A stretch of DNA of 64,000 nt from Metaphire vulgaris. Taxonomy: Eukaryota; Annelida; Clitellata; Crassiclitellata; Megascolecidae. The stretch's first letter is position 1. Every line of letters begins with the position of its first letter. The translations under genes were made by a program, and so were the position numbers. The notes beneath the pieces are model-generated. The model was not told where the DNA came from, searched no databases, and was given only the letters and a program-made list of their open reading frames with translations. Location of the stretch: positions 2,950,001 through 3,014,000 of the forward strand of contig CM030870.1 in NCBI GenBank assembly GCA_018105865.1, read 5' to 3'. Shown here in pieces: positions 1 to 10,610 of the stretch.

Positions 1-650
1 GTTTGCGCAAAGCCAGCGACTGATCCCAACCCTAATGCTGAAAATCTAATCACGGAATTCATGGCACTGAATATGCTCTGGGAGGGAAAGTCCTAAGTTC
101 TCTGAACCTCTACAGAGGAAGAAAGAGACTGTTGTTGTAGACAAATGGAACAGCGCGGACGAAAAGGCAGTAACAGTTGAAACAGTATATGGATTCAACA
201 GTTATATGGGACAATTGGGCGTAAGCCCCATCCGGAGCAGGGGCGCACCCTCCCGTGGGGGCGACGCCCCTTTAGAACCATAGTGCGTTAATGAAAAGCT
301 GCATGCAATGATACGTAGTTTGCTGTTTCCGTGAAGCGCAAATGCCTATCATTACCAGCAGCATACACGTAAAACTACATGAAAGACATTTTCTGCAGGT
401 TGTACTTTGTGAGAGTTCTTCTTGCAGAATCAATGGGTTCTAACTTCTTTGTCCATTGAGCGTCGATGATAATGTGCAATTGTCAATGTGGCAATTACAC
501 TGTACGTGGCCAAATACATTGAAATTCAAGCCAGTGGAAGATGAGAGCAAAAAGCCGGACATTTTCTCATTTCAGACCAATTCCTGCCGGACGGAGAAAC
601 GATGTCTAAAAGGAGGACGTGTGTCCTCCTTTTGCCGGACGTCTTGACAA
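1..650. other. No gene seen; AT-rich unique-looking DNA
   Basis: I see no supportable coding exon. Around 225-285 there is a short GC-rich stretch that folds on itself (gggcgca... followed by gacgcccc), and around 610-636 a small inverted repeat (AGGAGGAC then GTCCTCCT). Both look like relics of small repeats rather than regulatory sites. Confidence 0.4.
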
Positions 651-658
651 CCCTGTTA

Positions 659-785
659 GGGCCCATCCATATATTACGTAGGCAATGAGGGGAGGGTGGA
701 TGGTTGGATTAATGAGATTTTGCGTACGCATGCGTACGGGGAGGGGAGGGTCTCGGCTGAATGCGTACGTAGGCTATGCACAAAG
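659..785. mobile_element. Damaged copy of the CCATCCATATATTACG TIR MITE family
   Basis: It starts with GGGCCCATCCATATATTACG, which matches the ends of elements at 19893-20510 and 26510-26639. The interior is G-rich (gaggggaggg) and the far side carries the sub-terminal motif GCGTACGTAGGCTATGC. The right terminus has decayed, so its end is approximate. Confidence 0.45.
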
Positions 786-1134
786 TTATAAATAGCCTAG
801 GGAACAATTAAAGAAACCGCTCAGGTAGAAGACTGGTTAATATTCAAAGACAGTAGATTTGAGCACAATTACGGCACTTTCTTACTGGCAAACAATGGTC
901 ACGAAATTTGTTCACACGTTTATTAAGCATGATATCGAACAACTATAATTTAATAATTTAATAAGACAAATGTTTTGTGACAATTACCAAAAATTTATTT
1001 TTCAGCCAGGTGGGGGGATTAGAGCAGCTAATTTGTACGCACGCATAGGAGAGAAGGTCCAAAAATGCACGGGGTGGAAGTTTCTGACATGAAGCATTCG
1101 ATTCGAAATTGCTCTATATGCTATCAGACTTTAC

Positions 1135-1833
1135 CTAATGTGGATGCTGGTCGAGGATCACTGCAATGCCTGCTTGATGTTTGTCGTCGCCTGAGTATAC
1201 TACCAGTTCTCCAGTGCTCGTTGTAAATTGACCATTACCCGTCCATCTGGCTTCTGAGATGCCTAATATAGATATCTTGGCACGGTTCATCTCCTTTACT
1301 ATATTGCATAACTTCCCGATTTCTCCACGTAGGTTGAGCCGGTCCAGCTTTCCAACGCTGGCATCCATCCCAGACCGTCCAGTCACTGGGTTTGGGCCTG
1401 AGGCATCATTAAGTGCCTTGGTAGCTGTGGCCGTCCCTGCCTCTTCTCCAGTAGCCAAAGAGGAAGTTGCTTCCCTGGAGGTTCCAGAACCAACTCCTAT
1501 AACGTGTACTTTGTTTTGTCGTCTCATCATCATAGCTCTCAGTTGGGATTTTAGTCGGTGGGTCCCAAATCCTCTGCCGACCGCAGTGCAGCCAAAGCTG
1601 CTTTGTCGGTATATGCCGTAGACCATTTGCTAAAGTTAGTCCGCCATTTACCACCGTACGATTGCACCGCTCCTGCCCAGTGCCGTCTAGTCGACCGGTC
1701 TTTTGTCCTTTGTCCGGTCTTCACCAGAGCCCACGTTAGCCGACCGTTTTCAGGGTTCCTGCTAGGCATGTCCACCTCGCGTAACGCCCAAGGAGGTACT
1801 TCAGTGCAAACACTTTCACCCATGATGGCATAG
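1135..1833 (-). mobile_element. LINE 5' fragment with the start of an APE-type endonuclease
   Basis: On the minus strand a 163-codon reading frame (1626 to 1135) ends in a segment typical of the N-terminal endonuclease of non-LTR retrotransposons: ISILGISEARWTGNG, then VVYSGDDKHQAGIAVIL. In the family these residues hold the catalytic glutamate (here in SEARW) and part of the following strand. The frame stops directly after this at 1135, so the rest of the endonuclease and the reverse transcriptase are missing. The sequence before it (to about 1833) is probably the element's leader. It is a dead fragment. The clade (RTE-like or CR1-like) cannot be settled from this much. Confidence 0.6.
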
Positions 1834-1950
1834 CCATACCAGGCAATCCACTATACTTGGTCGTTGCCACTTGCCACCCCCTCACCGCTGTGAGGTGTGG
1901 GTCGGACTTTGAGGGGGTCGGATTCTGGAAGAAGTTGAAACATTCATGCA

Positions 1951-2030
1951 GTGGTTCTCACACAGGGCAGTCCCTACTGAACCACTTTAAACCTTGTTAT
2001 ATTATATTATTATATTATATTATATTAGAA
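1951..2030. repeat. Dispersed repeat ending in a TTATA-rich tail
   Basis: The stretch from AGTGGTTCTCACACAGGGCA through AACCACTTTAAACCTTGTTA recurs almost unchanged at 33085-33140, and a diverged version follows the SINE head at 20305-20365. In each case it runs into a simple TTA/TATA tail, as expected for the 3' end of a SINE. Confidence 0.5.
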
Positions 2031-2049
2031 GAATACCAAATAGTGACGT

Positions 2050-2981
2050 AAAACACATAGAGGATGTAAAAATGAAAATAAATAGAAGTTTACAAACATT
2101 GGAAAGAATGAAAACATTGTGGAGGAACAAAAACTTTACCATGAATACAAAGCTGAAAGTCACTAGTCATTAGAGAAATGTGAAAGAAAGAAGTGAAGCA
2201 AGTGGATGCATTGTTCTTGTGCAAAGGGGACTGGCTGCAAACAGATCGTTCTGGGGACATCGACGTTTATCTTAGTTAAATTTGAGTGATTTAAAACTTT
2301 ATGTACAAATGCTGGGTTTATAAAGTGAATAATATGTATTGTTACAATATTTTTGATGAATGAGCAATAATTTTGTTATAATTAGGCTAAATCACCGTCT
2401 AGATTTACAAAACTGCCAAAAGTTTTGAAAAGTCAGTCGATTTTGAACTATAAATTAGCCTGATTGAATTGTCTAAGGTGGAGAGTCTGAGAACAAATCT
2501 GATTAAGAAAATTGAAAACTTAGAGCAGAATGTTACTCTGCAACATCTTTGGCATTCTCTGCCTTTACAACAAGTTAACAACCAGAATTTTACCAGATCA
2601 CGAAAAACTATAAATATATTTTGAAACGTCATTAAAAAGGTGGACTCATACAACAATAGTCCGGGTAAGTAGAATTTTCTATTTTTTGGAATATGGAAAA
2701 ATTATTTCTTTTAGAACTCTTACAATCAGCTAATTCATATCTATTTTCTGCAAGTAAGTTTTCGCTTTTATTAAAGAAAACGCATTATATTTTAATTTTG
2801 TGATAAGTAAATTGCAACGAAATATATGACTTTAAGAATTATGATTTGTATGGCGTAGTGTAAATAATTAGTCTCATTTTTCTTGAATTTTGTAGCCCTT
2901 GTGTATAAGTTGTTGATTTAGTGATGGCGCTAGATAAATTCTGACAACTCTGACATTATTTGAAATATCAGTTGTAACTTA

Positions 2982-3025
<44 letters not shown>
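2050..3025. other. No gene seen; ends in an (AAT)n microsatellite
   Basis: AT-rich sequence with no recognisable exon. A perfect trinucleotide run of the ATA/AAT type occupies about 2983-3025 and abuts the hairpin element that follows. Confidence 0.4.
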
Positions 3026-3027
<2 letters not shown>

Positions 3028-3179
3028 AGTGTCTATTATGCGTGCTGCCCGCATTTTAACTAAACCGCTGATTGGTCTAATGAATCACGTATCACGTGGT
3101 TTGGGTTAGAGTTAGGGTTAGATTCATTAGACCAATCAGCGGTTTAGTTAGAATGCGGGCAGCCCGCATAATAGACACT
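3028..3179. repeat. Long near-perfect hairpin (foldback MITE)
   Basis: The first 59 bases (from AGTGTCTATTATGCG to TAATGAATC at 3086) return as their reverse complement at 3121-3179 with only two or three mismatches. The loop is about 34 bases. The loop and the start of the right arm contain GGTTAGAGTTAGGGTTAG, two units of the TTAGGG telomere motif with one variant. This is a foldback or MITE-type structure sitting next to an (AAT)n run. No reading frame lies in it. Confidence 0.75.
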
Positions 3180-3189
3180 GCCTAAAAAT

Positions 3190-4355
3190 AATAATGACTT
3201 GGTTTGGAGTGGTTCAGTAGGGTATCTCCTGATTTAGAACCCCCTGCAACTTCTCTATTTATCCTTTTATTGAGTGTGGTTGAGTTCACGATAATTTTCA
3301 AGACTGACAGTATCATGGAAAAATTGACCGCAAATGCTCAACAACGCAATAATACGAATAACGATATATAACCACAATGAAATAACAGTAAAGTCATTGT
3401 ACAGCATAAACAATAGCCTCATTAAACGAGAGAAGCAGAAATTCCATAATTAAAAGTCGTTTGGTTAGACATGAGCGCGAATGGCGTAACTGAAAGTAGT
3501 CCGTAGACACTGAAGAAGTTCCATTGAAAGCTCCATAGAGAAAATAAAATATAGAAATTGATATAGCATACATATATGGCAATACATAGATCACTAGAAT
3601 CTAGAGTATTATTAATTAAAAGGAAAGATAGGAAAATGAAATCGCTGCATAGACCACGTGTATCACTGAGTGAGCTACATAGATTTCTTCCAGCCACGTG
3701 TATATAAGTGCCGTGTGGCAGCATTATTTCTCTTGAAAAGGGAAAGAAGGAAATAATAAAAGAACATGGCAATTCACGATCTAAAGTAAACGTTTTAAGC
3801 GCTTGTTTTATGAGGTTTAATTGTGCTATGAAATGTGTGTGCTCTTCTTTGCTTGTGTCTGTGCTGCGTACTGATACATTATGCCATTTGCGCTCATGTC
3901 TACCGTCATTTGTTTAATTTATATTTAATTTTAATAATCAATCAGAAATTAGGCCATGTACAATAAAGTTGAGCTGTTACCTCAGAAAATCATTCATTCC
4001 TATGCAGTTAGACAAAAACGACTCTCTCCTAGCAGATGGCATATGTGTATATACAATGTTTAAGTCTTTTGGAATCCAAAGTTTAGACTTAACTAAAAGG
4101 TTTTGACTTGTGTGTTGATTCTCTACATGTTTTTAGTCCTTGTCACAGGTTACGGATTTTTAATAGGACTACCCATGATAGCACATCTCTTGAGCTACTA
4201 GATTCTATGCTATTTTTTCAAGGCCATGAATTGAATACAGTAAATGTTATCTTTCATGCAGTAGCGGCTAGCTGGTTGTGACCAATTTCCAGTGGTTCAA
4301 CCAGTCTTGATGATTATCGTCTTCTTTACATTCACATTCTTGGTCTTTAAGTATT
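3190..4355. other. No gene seen
   Basis: Ordinary AT-rich sequence. Short open frames on both strands lack splice context and family motifs. Confidence 0.35.
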
Positions 4356-4363
4356 CAATTGAC

Positions 4364-4553
4364 TAAGGTTGTTAAAATTTCTGGTTTTAAAGGACCGGTT
4401 AACCGTTCAAAAAAAGACCGGTTAACCGGTCATTAGCGGCAGCCTGGTGTTGTGCCTACATCAAAGCGCTTTGATGTTTTCAAATTGAAATTACAGTTAA
4501 GGTTAAAAGGACCGGTCTTTGCTCTTATGACCGGTTAGCCGTTAACAACCTTA
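4364..4553. mobile_element. hAT-like MITE, TAAGGTTGTTAA family
   Basis: The 190-bp element begins TAAGGTTGTTAAAATTT and ends GCCGTTAACAACCTTA, an inverted pair. It is flanked by CAATTGAC and CAAATGAA (6 of 8 matching), consistent with an aged 8-bp target duplication. Inside are several copies of the motif GACCGGTTAACCGG. A second member lies at 28698-28812 with a perfect duplication. Confidence 0.7.
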
Positions 4554-4559
4554 CAAATG

Positions 4560-7500
4560 AAGCATACAATGTTTTGACATACCGCATTCATTTCAATACT
4601 CGTTGATTCTACAATATAATCACTATTTTATATAAATCAGTCCAATAGCTATGTTGCCTATAGTCTGTAGGTTTGCCATTTGTGTAACCATTTGTTGGTT
4701 ACCATCGCTATTCATTGCTTTCAATATAGGACAAGTTTCCTGGTTGAAAAGTCAGTCTGCCAAAGCCTTTAAAACTTACTAACTTGGCCAGATATGTTTG
4801 CTTGCATAAGGTTGCTCTCCTGGCCACAACTCGACTGTTAAAATTACAAAACTGGCTAAAAATGTAAACTTTGCCAAGTCTCTGTGAATGATTGCAATAA
4901 ACATTGACGTGCTGCTGACACAGTTTACATTCCTCATGATGCTTGCATTTCCAGTGTTCCCTGATTATATTATTAATGGTACCTAGTTTTCTGCACTTTT
5001 GTTTCAAACAGAAATACTTGTTTCACATGTGCTATAGTTTTCAGCTAATTAAGCATCTTTTTCTTTTGCTTATATTGGTGAAGGAGATTTGTCCTTTAAT
5101 ATTAGGGGGTGCAGATAAATTAAAAATTTCGGTGTAATATTTTTTTCCATTGCTCCTACATGTATAGAGGAAGAAAACACGGTTGGATCGAACTCATGAT
5201 CATTTCTTAGATCGCCCGAGAGCATTTTGAAAAGCCCACCCTCTTATTGCATTATCAAACATTTGTCCGACGTTTACTACAGACTAAACACATTTTCTTA
5301 TTTAAAGAAGTATTTATCAGTTTTATTTGGAGAATATAATTGAAATGTTATAGTGCAATAGTTATTTAGTCAATGGCGGACACAAAAGCAGATATTGATA
5401 CAGCTCTTCTGGACTCAAAACTCTTCTTAGCAATCAGAAGTTCACGTTGTTTCCAAATTCTTCTGCTGTCAGTTCCTTGCCTTTCTTATGTCAAATTTGG
5501 AACACTGGATTATTACTGGGCACCGACAGGCAGCTATTACGACTGTATTGCACTTCCATCTTCATCCTTGTCTTCTTTACTTGATCAGATAAGGCTTCTC
5601 GCTACAGGTACTCATCATTTTCATCACATGAGGTAAAGGGTCCACTGTAACTCTTCAACTGCTCGAGTTGTTTAAGAAGTCTTCCATCAAATTTCAAATT
5701 TTGAGCTAGCTTCTTCCCAATTTTTCTTCCAGCTACAGCGTCTTGATTTTTGACCACTCAGGTTTGATATTTTTCACTCTGTGAACTGATTCTTTGCATA
5801 GTCTCGAAATTGTCGTCAAATGTATCTCGAAGCTCTGTGGTGCCTTGCACGACAATTGCTCAGCTGGTTGCCTCTAAGTTCCTGTTCTCTGCTGTTCTGT
5901 GACTAAACCACACACATTTTCCATGCCTAAGTTATGGACAGAAGCATTAGTGGCAGCATGGTAAGACAAATTTTCAACTACTATGGCTAAGGCTTAGCAC
6001 AAATCCTAAGATTTCGTGACTGACTCACCCCTTGTCTCTCATTACTACTACTACTACTACTACTATTACTATTACTACTGTGCTGCTGCTACTACTACTA
6101 CTACTACTACTACTAATACTCAGTGTTGGAGTTGTGAAATTGAGCTGGGGGTTGAGGACTGAAATTCAATGCTTGACAGAAACTGCATGTAGCTAGCAGA
6201 TATGCGATTTTTGGGAGGGTTGCAAAGTTAAATGGGGGTTCAACCCCAATCCGCCCAACCCGGCAGCTCCAATTACTATTACTACTACTACTGCTATTAA
6301 ACTACTACTGCTACTTTTTGCTAATAATAGTAATAATAACAAGTAAAATATACTAATATGGGGTGCGACTTGTAGAGAGCAAGGTCGTGGGGTAATTTAC
6401 CGTGCAATAAATCACGAAAAAGGTTGACAAGCAAAAGAAGGTCATTAGCAGAATTTTTCCATTTTATCGACTAAATTTTGCTTGAAAAGTCTGTCAAACA
6501 AAAAAGTTATTAGCAGGATTTTCCGTTTTACCTTTTAAATTGTTAAAAAGGCTATTGGGGTGTATCCCCAGTCATCCCATGGTTCCTGGTCATCTCTATT
6601 ATTATTGTTCTTTTTTATTATTTATGATTTTGCATACTGAAACAGAAAATTCCAACAATTGTCATTATCAGCAATTAACATATCACTATGAAAGTAATAA
6701 AACAGCAAATTCAAAATTTGACATAGGCCGATCTAAAGAACGATTATCTTACAAGTTGAAGGGCTGTTTAAGTGTCTATTGGGATGGGAGCAACCAAAAA
6801 AATCTTACTATTGACATATAATGACTTTTACAAAATATCTGCACCCCCTATTAATATGTGTGGTTGGCATATTGAATCTCTTATACAATAATATGTCTTT
6901 TATAATTATATATGATACAGTTCTTGCACTTGCAATCACTGACTCCCTGATGCTCTTTCTGAGACACCTGAAAAACTACTTTTATTTAATAATAAATTTA
7001 TGTTCATAGTAAAATTATATGGGAACGATTCTTCATTCAGAGGATGCACGCACATTATTAAATTTATGTTATTTTTGTAATTTATGCTTTTAAATGAGTT
7101 TTGTTTATATCTTGCATAAGGACTTTGTTATTGAATCAATATTAGAAATCTAATATTAAATGGAAATGATTTAAGAAAATTGTTCTGTCAGTTTTGTGTA
7201 CCAATGCTGTTGTTTATTAAAGGAAAGCATTCTAAAGCCAAAATGTCTTGATGTTGATTAAATTTATTTCACTGTAGCATAGAAAGGTGACTTTATATCT
7301 GTCAAAGATTTTTATCAAAATCTTTGACAACTGAAATCAAAAAAATCTTCAATAACTGTTTCTTACTTCATTCTAAGATATTTCAATAGACTGTTGGCAG
7401 TCTGATGCATTGCAAATACATAGATTTTATTATTGAATTCTGATTTTTAATAAATTATGATTTTTAATAGATTTAAACCATGAAGAGTAACCTAGATTAT

Positions 7501-7630
7501 GTTCTGTGTTTTATTGAATTTGTTTTAAAAATTTTTGCACATCATCCATAATGCATTTTCACTTCATTTTGCAATGTCCATCATAAGTGTGAGACTTGAT
7601 TATTGTTTGACGTGTGCTTTGAAATGTTAC
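4560..7630. other. No supported gene; microsatellites and repeat scraps
   Basis: (ACT)n/(ATT)n runs occupy about 6044-6118 and 6280-6345. Around 6410-6540 the phrase ggttgacaagcaaaagaagg tcattagcag is present twice in degenerate form; related wording occurs inside the elements at 49120-49220 and 62120-62210, so this is a transposon relic. A 28-base inverted repeat (GTCAAAGATTTT/AAAATCTTTGAC) sits at 7299-7326. An ATG in good context at 5373 opens an 87-codon frame, but no donor or family match supports it. Confidence 0.4.
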
Positions 7631-7639
7631 TTCAGTTGA

Positions 7640-10572
7640 ATGGGAACTAAGCAGTCAGTGCTGTGCACATCTCAGCAGAACTTCTTACCTGCCTACAGGG
7701 ATGATGATGTGATGTCTGACTGCAGTAAAGTCAAGTCCGTTGGTTTCTTTGGCTTCCGTGGCCCAAGCACCAAAGGCAAAAGTCACGATAGTGAGACTGA
7801 CAAAATGCACGACTCTACAAACAGCACATCAGCCACTAAGGAGATGGCAAAGTCAGCCACCCTTGAGTCTACAGATGTAAGGAAGAAGAAATTCGGTTTT
7901 CGAGCGCCGGTTCGATCTGCCTCGACTGTTTGCAGTGGCACAGGGGAGCGTCCTGCTGTGAAAGCCAATAATGGGACCAGCCTGCTTTGTTCAAAAGGTA
8001 AGTCCTCGCCTTTCCGACCTCCGGGAATGGAGTCGTGGAAGATGATTGACGACGACAACGCATCTGGAAGGTCAAGGTCGTCCAGTCGCGAGAAGACGTT
8101 GAAGGTCGAACCGCCCAAGAAGAACAACGCTCCGATGACGAGCAGTCTGCCGGTGAACCTTAACAATTCAAGATTGCCCGGTCTCATGAATCGTCTCACG
8201 CGTTCTCATACGATCAGTGCACAGGCGTCGGCCAATGACGACTCAAAGGAATGCAAAGTCCCTGCTGAGGGTGCTCTGACACCAGATCAGAGCAACGCTG
8301 TTACAAAATCTGTGCCAGGTTTCCTTAAAAGACCGAAGGGTTTTCTGTTCAGCAGCCTTAGTCAGCGAAAGTCTGGAACTCAGAGGCGTGAAACTTCTAA
8401 GCCTGAGACAACTGGAGTAGTTTCTGTGGTGAGCACGCCCGAGCAGATGCACAGCAGCATTCAAGCCAACCCAAAGGCAGATAAAGCATCAGAAGCAGGT
8501 GAACATGTTGGGGATCATGAGACTGAATCCTGTGAAACTGAAACACAGTCTGAGAAAATTGGAGATTCCAGTAACTTGGAAAGCTCTCCTACCCTTAAGA
8601 AAAGTGAAGCCACTTCAAAGGCAAAGAAAGACAGCGGAACAGATTCTGATGAATCTAGAAAGTCAAGTCAGTTGGAAGTTAAACAAAGTGCAATCATTTT
8701 GTCAAGAAAAAATTCAGGGAAAGGAAGCAGTCTCGACAAGAGTCATTTGACGACTGCTAAGTCGTCTGCAAGTCACGGTCATCAGACGTTGATTTCGGAC
8801 GCTCCGCTTGCGTCGCTCGACTTTGACGACGAATGCAGCATATGTTCGGACGACTTGATGCTCGACGTCGACATAGCTTTCGACGCAGAGGAATCCACTT
8901 TGTACGGGAGTCGCCAATCTAGCATTTCAGAGACGGTCAAGAAACGCCTTTCAAATCCTCGGCTGAGCTCTTCAGTTCCCTTCCCGAGTGAAAACGCCGT
9001 TGGTTCTGAGCAGAAGGTGGTCGAGCGCCACAGTTCACTCGTTCGACGTCAGCGCAGCGGCCTTGAGCGTGGACCTGGTCAGGCGTCTGACCGAAGGCTG
9101 CAGCCGCGCCTGTCGACCGCCAGTATCGACTCGAAACTGTTACCTGGTGGTGACAAATGTGCTTTAGAGGAACTGATGTCGCTGATGGAGGCCAGCAAAG
9201 TTATTCCGAAGTAAGTGCCATGCACCTGCTCACCGTGAGCAGCCAAAATTCTCATATTCACATTGTCATGGGCGCCCGCAGAAATTTTTCCAGGAGGGAC
9301 AAAACACAATGGTCGCAGTTATGCAACATAAATTTTTTCAGGAGGGGCAAGCACATTTTAACACAATGGTCAGGGTTAATATTTTAGCAAGGTTTTCAAA
9401 TTTCAATGTGAAATATTGGTATTTGCATTTTCCAGGGGGGCAAGTGCTCCCTCTTGTGCTAATGTATGATCACCCATAAACATTGTGTAGTAGTGGGAAG
9501 ATGGCAGAAGTGGTTACTTGCTGGGCAGGCACGCTGACGGAATGGGTTCAACTCCTGTAGGAGCCCCTAAGGTCGATTCAGCCTTACTTGCTAGAGGGCG
9601 GTTATAACATCGAGTTGAGGAGCAGCGTATGCTGCGAAGTAAAGCCAGGCTTAGATGTTTGGCTGGCAACCTACTCTAAGGTTAACGGTGTATGCCACCC
9701 GTGTCGCTTTATGCCTAAGAGACCGGAGATCAGCACCGGCCCCAATGCTTGAATCTGGGCATGAGAAAACTCAACTTTTACTTTACTAGTAGTGTTAAGC
9801 TCTTTAATGTAAAAGAACTGTTTTTATCATATTATTAATTATTAATAACTCAAGAAGTTAATGTGCTTTCCCAAGCCTCATGGGCTCATAAGGCAGTGCT
9901 GATCTCTGTTTCTATAGCCCTCAGCCAGGCATGCAATTCTACCAATACTGGGCCAATGCATCGTGTTGTGTGCCTGTTTGGCTTTTCTCAGCATTTTACC
10001 ACTGATCCTCATTTTACCCATGCCCTCTAGTGAGTAAGGCTGAGTTGACCATAGGGCTCCTGCAGGTCTTGAACCCGCGACCTTCTGCTCCATCGTCCAA
10101 CATTGTTACCACTGCTAACTTTCCGACCCATTAATAGATATACCGTAGATAAAATCAAATAACAGTAATCACATGCAAACAAAAATGAATGAAAAGAAAT
10201 CTAAGACATTTTTGGAGCGGATGCTGGCCCTGCTGGGCCATGAACACATGGCCCACATCTGTTCCAAAAATCATATTCTTTCCTGTCTTAGATTTCTCTT
10301 CAGCAGTCAAATCATGCACAGAAGGATGATGTTGTCATGAGCATGATGGATTTTCTATTAATCTTTGTGTTGTTTTTATCATTAATGTATGCATTAAATA
10401 TTTAAGTTTCTTATTTTATAGAATATTTTTGCACTTGTTTTTAAAATTTATTATTAACTAAAGTACTGGTGTTCTAGAAATTTCAGAATTATGACAAAAG
10501 ATTTGACAATATTAGAAGAACAATTCAGAATTTTGCATTATTTACTGACATATGCAACAATTATTATTATTA

Positions 10573-10610
<38 letters not shown>

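Noticed and set aside
3100..3121. Interstitial telomere interpretation of the TTAGGG units
   Set aside because: Only about two units inside a hairpin loop; too short to be a telomeric relic.
5373..5636. Plus-strand 87-codon ORF starting MADTKADIDTALL in a good start context
   Set aside because: No splice partner or family motif; surrounded by repeats. It could be a stray first exon, but nothing supports that.
6121..6275. Possible hAT element from CAGTGTTGGAGTTGTG to CGGCAGCTCCAATTAC
   Set aside because: The ends are only partly inverted and lie in (ACT)n sequence, so no target duplication can be read.
7783..8199. Minus-strand ORFs of up to 138 codons
   Set aside because: Shadows of the strong plus-strand CCSER exon 1.
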